Assembly: GCA_902477755.1 (NCBI GenBank)
Contig: CABSIK010000007.1
Coordinates: forward strand, 85,299 to 149,298
Reading direction: 5' to 3'
DNA length: 64,000 bases
From: an uncultured Clostridia bacterium
GTDB taxonomy: Bacteria; Bacillota; Clostridia; Lachnospirales; Anaerotignaceae
Shown piece after piece: positions 44,984 to 53,395 of the stretch (position 1 is its first letter; every line of letters begins with the position of its first letter). The position numbers and the translations under genes were made by a program. The notes beneath the pieces are model-generated. The model was not told where the DNA came from, did not search any database, and was given only the letters and a program-made list of their open reading frames with translations.

Positions 44984-45862
44984 TTATTTGATCTCGTTGG
45001 TCAGTTTGCCGATGCCTTCGATTTCACAGGTGACCACATCGCCGGCTTTCAGGAATTTCGGAGGGTCAAAGCCCATGCCTACGCCAGCTGGGGTACCCAT
45101 GGCAATGATGGTGCCTGCCTGCAAAGTCATGCCCTGAGAAAGCTGGCTGATGACTTTTGCCACGCCGTTGATCATCAGAGATGTATTGCTGTCCTGACGC
45201 AGCTCCCCATTCACATAAGAACGGATGGGCAGTGCAGGAGGATTTTCAAATTCATTTTTGGTGACGATCCAAGGCCCAATGGGGGTAAAATCGTCCAAAC
45301 TCTTACCGAAATACCATTGTTTGTGGGATGTCTGCAAGTTTCTTGCGCTGACGTCGTTCAGTACGGAATAACCGAATACATAATCGAATGCGTCTGCTTC
45401 TGCCACGTTTTTGGCGTCCTTGCCAATGATGACAGCCAGCTCCGCTTCATAATCCAGACTGTCTACAATATCAAAATGTCCATCCACAGGTTCTCCGTCC
45501 CCAACGGCACGGTTTACCCGTTTGGAGAAATAAATGGGCTGAGGGCGTTCGCCGCCGAAAGCCTCATCGTGGAATCTTGCCGCTTCTTCCGCATGGGCAT
45601 AGTAATTGATGCCCAGACAGATCACGTCCTGTTTGGGGTGCACAATGGGAGAAAGCAGGCGTACTTCCTCCATGGGAATGCCGTCCATAAGCTCTGCATT
45701 TTTCTCCAGCTTCCGCATTTTATCATCGGTCATAGATGCGATGAATTCCGTCATATCCACCAGACCGCAGCCCAGATAGTTGACAGGAACCACTTCCTGT
45801 CCGTTTTTCTTCAAAATGCCTACTGCTTTGTGACCGCCATGCATATATGTCAATACCTTCAT
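44984..45862 (-). CDS. Fumarylacetoacetate hydrolase family protein
   Basis: A 292-residue protein of the FAH/HpcE family, which hydrolyse or decarboxylate oxo-acids. The N-terminal 70 residues form the small domain; the catalytic part has VICLGINYYAHAEEAA near 77, PIYFSKRVNRAVGDGEPV near 104, DSLDYEAELAVIIGKDAKNV near 128 with the metal-binding Glu-x-Glu, FTPIGPWIVTKNEF near 190 and GTIIAMGTPAGVGMG near 255. The substrate is unknown. The ATG at 45862 has AAGGAGG upstream; a longer frame runs into Lys-rich nonsense. Confidence 0.88.
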   Translation of the reverse strand: MKVLTYMHGGHKAVGILKKNGQEVVPVNYLGCGLVDMTEFIASMTDDKMRKLEKNAELMDGIPMEEVRLLSPIVHPKQDVICLGINYYAHAEEAARFHDEAFGGERPQPIYFSKRVNRAVGDGEPVDGHFDIVDSLDYEAELAVIIGKDAKNVAEADAFDYVFGYSVLNDVSARNLQTSHKQWYFGKSLDDFTPIGPWIVTKNEFENPPALPIRSYVNGELRQDSNTSLMINGVAKVISQLSQGMTLQAGTIIAMGTPAGVGMGFDPPKFLKAGDVVTCEIEGIGKLTNEIK

Positions 45863-46152
45863 ACCATATGCCTCCTTCTTCTTCTGCTCTTTTTTCTTTT
45901 GTAAAAACAATGGTTTCTATTCCCTAATCATATCACAAAAGGGGCTTTTCGCAAAGTAAAATGTGTCTGTCTGCCCAAAGACTGTACAAAAAACCGTCCA
46001 TACATAATATACATTCAACATACATATTCAACTATGCACCGCAAATTGCATATTATGTGTATACATACCTTGAAATATCCATAAAACAAAACGATATTTG
46101 CATAATTGTTTAATAAATACTAACAAAATACATATATTTTTGCATTTCACTC

Positions 46153-46181
46153 TTGCAATTCCAAAAAATGCTATGTATAAT
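46153..46181 (+). promoter_or_regulatory. argG promoter
   Basis: TTGCAA (46153-46158) and TATAAT (46176-46181) with a 17-base spacer. Confidence 0.75.
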
Positions 46182-46186
46182 AGACT

Positions 46187-46200
46187 CATAAATATTCAAG
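46187..46200. promoter_or_regulatory. Candidate ArgR/AhrC operator
   Basis: CATAAATATTCAAG overlaps the expected transcription start and closely resembles the Bacillus ARG box CATGAATAAAAATTCAAG. A similar word about 170 bases upstream could be the second site of a repression loop. Confidence 0.5.
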
Positions 46201-46246
46201 AGCATACACGATGACACATCGTTCGATTACAAGGAGGAAAAATATC

Positions 46247-47467
46247 ATGAGCAAAGAAAAAATCGTATTGGCATATTCCGGCGGCTTAGACACATCCGTT
46301 ATCATTCCCTGGCTGAAAGAAAATTATGACGCAGAAGTGATTGCAGTCTGCGGCGACGTTGGTCAGGGCAAAGAAACAGAAGGTCTGGAAGAAAAAGCAC
46401 TGAAAACAGGCGCAAGCAAACTTTACATTGCTGACCTGACAGAAGAATTCATCACAGATGCCATTTACCCTTGCATCAAAGCAAACGCCGTTTACGAAGG
46501 CAAATACCTGCTGGGTACTTCCATGGCTCGTCCCATCATCGCAAAGAAACTGGTTGAAATCGCCAAAAAAGAAGGCGCAACAGCTATCTGCCACGGCGCA
46601 ACAGGCAAAGGCAATGACCAAGTACGTTTTGAACTGACTATCAAAGCACTGGCACCTGAACTGAAAATCATTGCTCCTTGGCGTCTGGATACATGGGGCA
46701 TGCAGAGCCGCGATGACGAACTGGCTTATCTGGAAGCACATGGCATTCCTTTTGAAGCAAGCCACGACAACTCTTACAGCCGTGACCGCAACATCTGGCA
46801 TCTGAGCCACGAAGGTCTGGAACTGGAAGACCCTGCAAACGAACCCAACTACAAACATCTCTTACAGCTTGGCGTATCTCCCGAAGATGCTCCCGATGTA
46901 CCCGAATACATCACACTGGACTTTGAAGCAGGTATCCCCGTTGCAGTCAACGGCGAAAAACTGGGCCCCGTGGAAATGCTGAAAAAACTCAATGAAATCG
47001 GCGGCAAAAACGGCATCGGTATCGCTGATATCTGCGAAAACCGTGTGGTAGGCATGAAATCCCGCGGCGTATATGAAACACCCGGCGGTACCATCCTGTA
47101 CTACGCACACCGTGAACTGGAATACCTGTGCACAGACAAGAAAACACAGGCGTTCAACGAAATCGCAAGCAACAAATTCACAGAACTGGTATACAGCGGC
47201 GAATGGTACACACCTTTACGCGAAGCGTTAAGCGCTTACTTCGACAAAGTAAACGAAACTGTAACAGGCACAGTAAAACTGAAACTGTACAAAGGCAACA
47301 TCATCCCTGCCGGCAGCACTTCTCCTTACAGCCTGTACAACGAATCCATGGCAAGCTTCACAACAGGCGAACTGTACAACCACAAAGACGCTGACGGTTT
47401 CATCAACCTGTTCGGTCTGCCTCTGAAAGTTCGCGCTATGATGATGGCAAACAACGAAAACAAATAA
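46247..47467 (+). CDS. argG: Argininosuccinate synthase
   Basis: A 406-residue enzyme that joins citrulline and aspartate using ATP in arginine synthesis. The N-terminal AYSGGLDTSVIIPWLKENY is the ATP pyrophosphatase loop; GTSMARPIIAKKLVEIA, HGATGKGNDQVRFEL, SRDRNIWHLSHEGLELEDP and GMKSRGVYETPGGTIL follow in order. The ATG at 46247 has AAGGAGG upstream; an in-frame ATG at 46211 is not preceded by one. Codon use is that of a well expressed gene. argH follows after a 336-base gap. Confidence 0.96.
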   Translation: MSKEKIVLAYSGGLDTSVIIPWLKENYDAEVIAVCGDVGQGKETEGLEEKALKTGASKLYIADLTEEFITDAIYPCIKANAVYEGKYLLGTSMARPIIAKKLVEIAKKEGATAICHGATGKGNDQVRFELTIKALAPELKIIAPWRLDTWGMQSRDDELAYLEAHGIPFEASHDNSYSRDRNIWHLSHEGLELEDPANEPNYKHLLQLGVSPEDAPDVPEYITLDFEAGIPVAVNGEKLGPVEMLKKLNEIGGKNGIGIADICENRVVGMKSRGVYETPGGTILYYAHRELEYLCTDKKTQAFNEIASNKFTELVYSGEWYTPLREALSAYFDKVNETVTGTVKLKLYKGNIIPAGSTSPYSLYNESMASFTTGELYNHKDADGFINLFGLPLKVRAMMMANNENK

Positions 47468-47803
47468 TTCACGGCAACAATGTGGGGGCAGCTCACCTCG
47501 CCCCCATTTGTTCATACATACAAAAGAAAAAAACATGGAAACTGCCTTGAGCGGTTTCCATGAACCAAAAAAACCAAAGGGAAACATGGACGCACTGGTT
47601 CATTCACAGTCAAACAAAACTACCTTCACTGCCTATACATGACCCATGAACCAGCAAGCTTCCAGAAAACCATGGTCAATAAAAACTGGCAAGGATGACT
47701 CCCTGCCACAGTTTTTCGGGGCTGTCCCAAGGGAACAGTCCATTTTTTCTTTACACTACCAATTGCGGGCATTCGCCCCATGACATAGAAAGGAAGATTT
47801 TTT
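47468..47803. other. argG-argH spacer
   Basis: No gene. It holds a hairpin CATGGAAACTGCC-TTGA-GCGGTTTCCATG (about 47535-47564) and a terminator-like CTGTCCC-AA-GGGAACAG followed by a T run (about 47723-47750). This may lower or regulate read-through into argH. No T-box signature is seen. Confidence 0.5.
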
Positions 47804-49183
47804 ATGCAGAAACTTTGGGGCGGACGCTTCACCAAATCCACAGACAGCTTCACAGACCATTTCCATTCCTCCATCGGCTTTGACAGCCGCATGTACCATG
47901 AGGACATCACCGGCAGTATGGCACACGCTGCCATGCTGGGAAAACAGGGCATCATCCCCCAGGAGGACGCAGACCTCATTGTGAAAACACTGGGTGAAAT
48001 CCTGGAGGACATCGAAGCAGGCAAAGTGACTTTCGACGAAAAAGCAGAAGACATTCACATGAACATGGAAACCATCCTCATCAGCCGCATTGGCGACGTA
48101 GGCAAAAAACTCCACACAGGCAGAAGCCGTAACGACCAAGTGGCACTGGATACCCGTATGTACACCAAAAAGGAAATCACCGAAATCAAAGCTCTGGTGA
48201 AAAACCTGCTGGTGGAACTGAACACACTGGCGGAAGCCCACACAGAAACCATCCTGCCCGGCTATACCCATCTCCAGCGTGCACAGCCCGTCACACTGGC
48301 ACATCATCTGCTGGCTTATGTGGAAATGTTCAAACGGGACTATGACCGTCTCTGTGACGCTTACAAACGGACAGACGTACTGCCTCTGGGCAGCGGCGCA
48401 CTGGCTACCACCACATATCCTTTAGACCGTTATTTCGTGGCGGAACAGCTGGGCTTCGCGGCAATTTCTGCCAACAGCATGGACGGCGTTTCCGACCGTG
48501 ATTTCTGCGTGGAACTGGTTTCTGACCTTTCCATGCTCATGATGCACCTGAGCCGTTTCTGTGAAGAAATCATCCTTTGGAGCAGCCATGAATTCCGCTT
48601 CATTGAACTGGACGACGCTTATGCTACTGGCTCCAGCATCATGCCCCAGAAAAAGAACCCCGATATGGCAGAACTCATCCGCGGCAAGACCGGACGGGTT
48701 TATGGTCACCTCATGGGACTCTTGACCACACTGAAAGGTCTGCCTCTGGCATACAACAAAGATATGCAGGAGGACAAAGAAGCCCTCTTTGACGCCATCG
48801 ACACTGTAAAAATGTGTCTGCCCGTTTTCACAAACATGATTGCAACCATGACAGTGAAAAAAGACAACATGCTTCAGGCAGCAAAAGGCGGCTTCACCAA
48901 CGCCACAGACGCAGCAGACTGGCTGGTAAAACAGGGTGTGCCTTTCCGTGACGCTCACAGCATCATCGGGCATCTGGTGCTCTACTGCATCGAACACAAC
49001 ACCAATCTGGATGACCTTTCTCTGGAAGAATATCAGGCAATTTCCCCTGTATTCAATGAAAGCGTATACGATGCCATCAGCGTAAAACAGTGCGTGGAAG
49101 CAAGAAATGTCATCGGCGGCCCTTCCAAAGCCATGACCACAAAGGCCATCGAGGATAACAAAGCTTATTTGCAAAAATTGTAA
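47804..49183 (+). CDS. argH: Argininosuccinate lyase
   Basis: A 459-residue enzyme that splits argininosuccinate to arginine and fumarate. MQKLWGGRFTKSTDSFTDHFHSSIGFD at the start, HTGRSRNDQVALDTRMY near 105, GYTHLQRAQPVTLAHHLLAYVEMF near 155 with the general acid His, and the signature GSSIMPQKKNPDMAELIRGKTGRVYG near 280 with the catalytic serine are all present. AAAGGAAG precedes the ATG. Normal length. Confidence 0.96.
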   Translation: MQKLWGGRFTKSTDSFTDHFHSSIGFDSRMYHEDITGSMAHAAMLGKQGIIPQEDADLIVKTLGEILEDIEAGKVTFDEKAEDIHMNMETILISRIGDVGKKLHTGRSRNDQVALDTRMYTKKEITEIKALVKNLLVELNTLAEAHTETILPGYTHLQRAQPVTLAHHLLAYVEMFKRDYDRLCDAYKRTDVLPLGSGALATTTYPLDRYFVAEQLGFAAISANSMDGVSDRDFCVELVSDLSMLMMHLSRFCEEIILWSSHEFRFIELDDAYATGSSIMPQKKNPDMAELIRGKTGRVYGHLMGLLTTLKGLPLAYNKDMQEDKEALFDAIDTVKMCLPVFTNMIATMTVKKDNMLQAAKGGFTNATDAADWLVKQGVPFRDAHSIIGHLVLYCIEHNTNLDDLSLEEYQAISPVFNESVYDAISVKQCVEARNVIGGPSKAMTTKAIEDNKAYLQKL

Positions 49184-49198
49184 TCGTAGGATTAATAT

Positions 49199-49405
49199 AA
49201 ACAGCGTGGTACAGCAACTTCCCCTTAAGAAAACATTGATTTTTCTTTTCCTTGATTTCTTAAGGGGAAGTGCGACGGCTTTCTTCAGAAGAAAACATAA
49301 CAAATAAAATTCTAATAAAATAAGAAATCTAAAATCCTTTATCATGATAAGGATTTTAGATTTCTTTGTTTTTTTATGAAGATGCCCCTAATTCCACGCT
49401 GTTTT
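49199..49405. repeat. Repeat family B, copy 4, inside the argH terminator
   Basis: Core 49216-49390 with the AACTTCCCCTTAAG / CTTAAGGGGAAGT and ATCTAAAATCCTT / AAGGATTTTAGAT hairpins. It is framed by AAACAGCGTGG (49199-49209) and CCACGCTGTTTTT, i.e. the two arms of an intrinsic terminator that would close perfectly without the insert. Confidence 0.8.
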
Positions 49406-49480
49406 TGCGTAAAAAAGTCTTGCAAATCATTTTAACTGGGGTTATGCTCTCACTAACAAACGACCAACAGGAGGTACCCT

Positions 49481-50017
49481 ATGAGCTGTATTCTCTATAT
49501 CGCCTCGGACAATCCTCTGCCTTTGCGAGAAAATCCCCACGAAAAGCTCCTTTCCGTCAGGGAAGCCCTTGCGCTGGGCATCACTGACCTGCCCGATTGC
49601 CTGCTGGCGGAGGATTTCGACAAAGACAAACCGGATATTGTCCTTTACGCCGACCGGGATGTGGTCATCCGCGAGGATGGCACTGTGGAGGACGGAAACT
49701 TCCCCGACGATTTTTCCATATTCCCCATAGAAAAAGATATTTCCATGGAAACGAAAAAGCCTTACTGCGCCCAGATCCAATGGTATTTCACAACGGAACG
49801 GGCAGAAGGACTGATTTCTTATCTGAAAGAACAGCTGAAAAACACGGAAAATATAGAACTGTGGCATGGCTGGCTGGACAATGACACTGCCCACCCCATC
49901 CAACGAAAGGAAATCTCCATAGATATGCTGACAGCGGCGGATATTGCCGCTTTGGAGAAGGCGGATGTGGTGACGGAGCCTTGTATCCACTTCTGCCTGT
50001 CCATTACCAGAACATAA
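49481..50017 (+). CDS. Hypothetical protein
   Basis: A 178-residue soluble acidic protein (SCILYIASDNPLPLRENPHEKLLSVREALALG at the start; AQIQWYFTTERAEGLISYLKEQL near 98; LWHGWLDNDTAHPIQRKEISIDML near 128). AGGAGG is 8 bases upstream of the ATG. The stop codon touches the left arm of the terminator that carries repeat-B copy 5. It is bracketed by two repeat-B copies in the same orientation. No family is recognised. Confidence 0.68.
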   Translation: MSCILYIASDNPLPLRENPHEKLLSVREALALGITDLPDCLLAEDFDKDKPDIVLYADRDVVIREDGTVEDGNFPDDFSIFPIEKDISMETKKPYCAQIQWYFTTERAEGLISYLKEQLKNTENIELWHGWLDNDTAHPIQRKEISIDMLTAADIAALEKADVVTEPCIHFCLSITRT

Positions 50018-50207
50018 AAACAGCGTGGATAAAAGCAACTTCCCCTTAAGAAAACATTGATTTTTCTTTTCCTTGATTTCTTAAGGGGAATTGCGGCGGC
50101 TTTCTTCAGAAGAAAGCGGAGCAAATAAAAAAGCCGGAATCCTTTGTCATAATAAGGATTTCAGCTTTTTTATTTTCTTATGAAGATGCCCCTAATTCTA
50201 CGCTGTT
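50018..50207. repeat. Repeat family B, copy 5, inside a terminator
   Basis: Core 50037-50195, framed by AAACAGCGTGG and CTACGCTGTTTTT. The frame equals that of copy 4 with one change, so copies 4 and 5 may stem from a duplication including the terminator. Confidence 0.8.
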
Positions 50208-50208
50208 T

Positions 50209-50394
50209 TTATTTCTTCCCAAAGGGCGCCCAAAGAAACGCTACTGTCAACAGAAGATATACCAAATAAATGGTGTATGTGATGCTGCTGCTCCACGGAA
50301 AACTGCCTTCGGGATGTCCCAGTGCATACACCACAAAGCACACTGCCAAAACCAGCAGCAAAAGCCCCAGTTTTCGGCTTGTTTTCTTCGTCAT
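50209..50394 (-). CDS. Small membrane protein, unknown
   Basis: A 61-residue protein with a basic N-terminus (MTKKTSRK) and two hydrophobic helices (LGLLLLVLAVCFVVYALG and ITYTIYLVYLLLTVAFLWAPF). The ATG at 50394 has AAAGGGGGAGG upstream, decisive over an ATG 29 codons earlier. It follows the 50409 gene by 14 bases on the same strand and is probably cotranscribed. No family is recognised. Confidence 0.65.
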   Translation of the reverse strand: MTKKTSRKLGLLLLVLAVCFVVYALGHPEGSFPWSSSITYTIYLVYLLLTVAFLWAPFGKK

Positions 50395-50408
50395 AAAACC
50401 TCCCCCTT

Positions 50409-50942
50409 TCAGCGAAACAGACTGCCTACCCAAGAAAACCATACGTGTTTCCCTGTCCGCTTCACATAGGAATCCCCCCATGCTTCATAAGCGGCTGTAT
50501 TGCGCCATCCATCCCAACGCTGTTCATATACCCAGATGATCTTCCGCATAGGCTGGGTTCCTGCGCCGTCAAAGGTATAGGAAATTCGCTTTTCCTCTCC
50601 CTGTTTGATGTCCAGATATACATCATCATCCACCACACCAAATCCAGTAATCAAATCGCCTTCTGTCAGAAAATCCGAAAGGAGAGCTTCCTCTTTTTCA
50701 TTTGGGATACTTCCCCCGTCAGGTTGTGCCAACAGTTCCTGCACCTCCGGCAGTGCCATCACATAATCTTCTAACTTTTCATCCTGTTCAGTGACAGCAA
50801 TTTCCGGCATTTCCGCCAGAATTTCTTCTTTTGTCACATCCTCTTTGACAAATGTGGTCAGGCTCTTCGTTTTCTCCATATAAAACCAACCTGCCACTAA
50901 CACTAGAATAACGATAATTCCAATCCATGTCTGCTTTTTCAT
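50409..50942 (-). CDS. Membrane-anchored or secreted protein, unknown
   Basis: A 177-residue protein with an N-terminal membrane helix (KKQTWIGIIVILVLVAGWFYM) and an acidic extracytoplasmic part (KEEILAEMPEIAVTEQDEKLEDYVMALPEVQELL ... GAGTQPMRKIIWVYEQRWDGWRNTAAYEAWGDSYVKRTGKHVWFSW). There is no lipobox cysteine, so it is probably a signal anchor. AGGGGGAAA precedes the ATG. The family is not recognised. Partner of the small membrane protein downstream. Confidence 0.65.
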   Translation of the reverse strand: MKKQTWIGIIVILVLVAGWFYMEKTKSLTTFVKEDVTKEEILAEMPEIAVTEQDEKLEDYVMALPEVQELLAQPDGGSIPNEKEEALLSDFLTEGDLITGFGVVDDDVYLDIKQGEEKRISYTFDGAGTQPMRKIIWVYEQRWDGWRNTAAYEAWGDSYVKRTGKHVWFSWVGSLFR

Positions 50943-51061
50943 GAGATTTCCCCCTAATCCATGCCTTTCATCTATGCCCTTTTCCTTTCCCCCGATATCT
51001 TATTTTCAGCATAGCACGGCGAATGTATCTTTGACAAGCATATCTGTCCTTTTTACAGCCA

Positions 51062-51090
51062 TAAAAAAAGAAGGGAAAATCCCTTCTTCT
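51062..51090 (-). terminator. Intrinsic terminator after the HAD gene
   Basis: AGAAGGGA-AAA-TCCCTTCT, with T7 on the minus strand. Confidence 0.85.
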
Positions 51091-51747
51091 TTACCGAAAC
51101 AATTCCACCAGCTGGGCAGGTGTTTCCACCACAGCGTCTGCACCGCAGGCGGCAAATTCTTCCCTGCTGCCATAGCCATAAAGGACGCCAATGGCCTCCA
51201 CGCCCAAAGCGTGTGCCCCTTCGATGTCATATTTCCGGTCGCCTACCATGGCAACGTCGCTTTTTTCTGCCTTCATTTTTTCCAGCACATAAGCCACCAC
51301 TTTGGTCTTATTATCCCGCTGGGATGCAGGGTCGTCGCCGCCGATGACCTCAAAATAATCTGCCAGACCAAAATGTGTCAGGATGCGCACAGCGGTGCTT
51401 TCATGTTTGGATGTGGCAACGGCAAGGCGTTTGCCCATTTTCTTCAATTCTTCCAGCATTTCTTTTACGCCGTCATAAACCGCGTTTTCAAAAAGCCCTA
51501 CGGAGAAATACCGTTCCCGAAATGCCAAGATGGCTTCGTCCACTTCTTCCTCTGTTTTCATATCAAAAGCGTCACGGAAGCTGTCCCGAAGGGGAGGCCC
51601 TACGATAAAGCCCAATTTTTCCGCTTCCCAAACTTCTCTGCCTGTTTTTTCCTGCATATGCTGTACGGAGCGGATAATGCCCTCCGCGGAATCTGTCAAT
51701 GTGCCGTCCAAATCGAACAGGACGATGTTCTGCTGCCATTTTTTCAT
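51091..51747 (-). CDS. HAD-superfamily phosphatase (phosphoglycolate phosphatase-like)
   Basis: A 218-residue HAD hydrolase. Motif I is VLFDLDGTLTDSAEG near 10-24, motif II in AVATSKHES near 116, the Lys of motif III in KTKVVAYVLEKM near 150, and motif IV in VAMVGDRKYDIEGAHALGVEAIGVLYGYG near 164. A helical cap lies between motifs I and II, as in Gph/PpaX proteins. The substrate is unknown. The ATG at 51747 follows AAAGGA at 9 bases; a TTG three codons upstream is not needed. Confidence 0.88.
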   Translation of the reverse strand: MKKWQQNIVLFDLDGTLTDSAEGIIRSVQHMQEKTGREVWEAEKLGFIVGPPLRDSFRDAFDMKTEEEVDEAILAFRERYFSVGLFENAVYDGVKEMLEELKKMGKRLAVATSKHESTAVRILTHFGLADYFEVIGGDDPASQRDNKTKVVAYVLEKMKAEKSDVAMVGDRKYDIEGAHALGVEAIGVLYGYGSREEFAACGADAVVETPAQLVELFR

Positions 51748-51943
51748 GGTTTCCAATCCTTTCTCTTTTGCTTTCGTACTATTTTACACCCAGCTTCCGC
51801 CCCTGTAAAGCTTCCCTTTTTCCTTGTTTTGGGCTACACTGGAAAAAAGAAAATTTTTTCAAAAAACTTTCGCAACTTTTTGCGCATCTCGTGCATCTAA
51901 CAATCAGAAACACAAAATACTTCACTTTTTCGGAGGAGATCCT

Positions 51944-52450
51944 ATGAAAACCAAACGGGAAAAACAGACAGAAGACCTTCTCCTCAGTCAGTACAGCAGG
52001 TACTACCGATTGGCTTACAGCTACGTTCACAACGAGCAGGACGCTCTGGACATCGTGCAGGAGAGCGCCTACAAAGCCATGCGGGATTGCCGCAGCGTCC
52101 AAAACGACGCTTACCTCGGCACTTGGCTGTATCGCATCGTCATCAACACCGCCTTGGAATTTCTGCGGAAACACAAGCGTGAAGATACGGTAGAGGAGGT
52201 GACAGAACCGCTGACAGCCGTAGGCGACTACATGGGCGAGCTTTCTCAGCTCCACAGCAAATGGGAGCTGGAGGAAATGCTGGAACACCTCAATGACAGA
52301 GAGAAAAGCGTCATCATACTACGATTTTTTGAGGATTGTAAACTGGAGGACATCGCCCAGATCACAGGCGAGAACCTGAACACCATCAAAGCGCGGCTGT
52401 ATCGGGCACTGCGGAAACTGCGGCCCGAAGCGGAGCAGAACAGAATTTAG
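51944..52450 (+). CDS. ECF-type RNA polymerase sigma factor (SigV-like)
   Basis: A 168-residue ECF sigma factor. Region 2 is YYRLAYSYVHNEQDALDIVQESAYKAMRDCRSV ... LGTWLYRIVINTALEFLRK (about 20-75) and region 4 is LNDREKSVIILRFFEDCKLEDIAQITGENLNTIKARLYRALRKLR (about 118-162). The gene 18 bases downstream encodes an RsiV-like anti-sigma factor, so this pair resembles SigV-RsiV, the lysozyme-responsive system of Bacillus and Clostridioides. GGAGGAG precedes the ATG at 51944; the frame upstream of it is not coding. Confidence 0.88.
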   Translation: MKTKREKQTEDLLLSQYSRYYRLAYSYVHNEQDALDIVQESAYKAMRDCRSVQNDAYLGTWLYRIVINTALEFLRKHKREDTVEEVTEPLTAVGDYMGELSQLHSKWELEEMLEHLNDREKSVIILRFFEDCKLEDIAQITGENLNTIKARLYRALRKLRPEAEQNRI

Positions 52451-52468
52451 AAAGGAGCGTCGGGGGTT

Positions 52469-53326
52469 ATGAAAACACAGGACGATCATAGAAGGGAGCC
52501 CATGGAAATGTGGAAAGAAGCGTATGACCAGATTCCCGTACCCCAAGAAGCAAGAGAGAGAATAGAAGCAGGCATCATGAGAGCGAGATTAGAAAAGAAG
52601 AGGAGCGATCGTATGAAAAACATGAAACGTACCGGCGTTACCGCCGCAGCACTTGTACTCACATTCGGCATTGCCGTAAACGCCAGCCCCGTTGTGGCAC
52701 AGGCTATGGATAACATCCCCGTCATCGGCAGCATTGCAAGAGTTGTGACCATCCGCAACTTCAACGAAACCACAGACAACGGCATGATGGCTGACATCAG
52801 CGTGCCTCAGATCGACGGCAACGTGGCAGCCAACGCGGAAATGGACGCTTACGCAAAAGAACTGATTTCCCGTTATGAAAAAGAAGTGGTTGCCCAGCTG
52901 GGTCAGGAGGAAGGCCACTATGCACTGGAATCCAGTTATGAAGTGGTTTCTGACAACAACAAATATGTGAGCATCCGCATCAACACTGTGGAAACCATGG
53001 CAAGCGGCGCTGAATTCGTCAAAATCTTTACTGTAGACAAAGCGACAGGCGAAACCGTATCTTTAAAAGACTATCTGAACAGCCCTGAAAAACTGGAAGC
53101 AGTAAGCCAGAACATCAAAGACCAGATGGCAGCACAGATGGCAGAAGATGAAGGCAAAATCTACTTCAAAGAAGGCGAACCTGGCGGCTTCACAGGTCTG
53201 ACAGGGGATGAAAACTTCTATCTGAATGAAGCTGGTGAACTGGTCATCGTATTCGGTGAATACGAAGTGGCACCTGGTTACATGGGTACTGTATCCTTCA
53301 CCATTCCCGCAGATGTAACAAAATAA
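52469..53326 (+). CDS. RsiV-like membrane anti-sigma factor (DUF3298)
   Basis: A 285-residue protein: a cytoplasmic N-terminus (MWKEAYDQIPVPQEARERIEAGIMRARLEKKRSDR) that would hold the sigma factor, one membrane helix (TGVTAAALVLTFGIAVNASPVVAQA, about 54-78), and an extracytoplasmic DUF3298-type domain (SVPQIDGNVAANAEMDAYAKELISRYEKEV ... YFKEGEPGGFTGLTGDENFYLNEAGELVIVFGEYEVAPGYMGTVSFTIP). The AxA-like sequence at the helix end could be the signal-peptidase site used when RsiV is cleaved. In Bacillus the ligand is lysozyme; that is inferred here. No oatA-type gene is in the window. Confidence 0.86.
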   Translation: MKTQDDHRREPMEMWKEAYDQIPVPQEARERIEAGIMRARLEKKRSDRMKNMKRTGVTAAALVLTFGIAVNASPVVAQAMDNIPVIGSIARVVTIRNFNETTDNGMMADISVPQIDGNVAANAEMDAYAKELISRYEKEVVAQLGQEEGHYALESSYEVVSDNNKYVSIRINTVETMASGAEFVKIFTVDKATGETVSLKDYLNSPEKLEAVSQNIKDQMAAQMAEDEGKIYFKEGEPGGFTGLTGDENFYLNEAGELVIVFGEYEVAPGYMGTVSFTIPADVTK

Positions 53327-53353
53327 TCACTTTCGAGGATATCCTCATAACAA

Positions 53354-53395
53354 AAGGCACGGCATTTCCTTTTTGGAAATGTCGTGCCTTTTTCT
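53354..53395. terminator. Intrinsic terminator between convergent genes
   Basis: AAAGGCACGGCATTTCC-TTTT-GGAAATGTCGTGCCTTT followed by T-rich sequence; a long stem. Confidence 0.88.

Larger units (their letters stand above)
45863..46246. other. argG control region
   Basis: An AT-rich gap without a gene. It holds ARG-box-like sequences CATACATATTCAAC (about 46019-46032) and CATAAATATTCAAG (46187-46200), a palindrome-like ATAATATACATTCAACATAC stretch, and the argG promoter. Confidence 0.6.

Noticed and set aside
47468..47803. A T-box or other tRNA-sensing leader before argH
   Set aside because: No T-box sequence or specifier stem was found; only simple hairpins.
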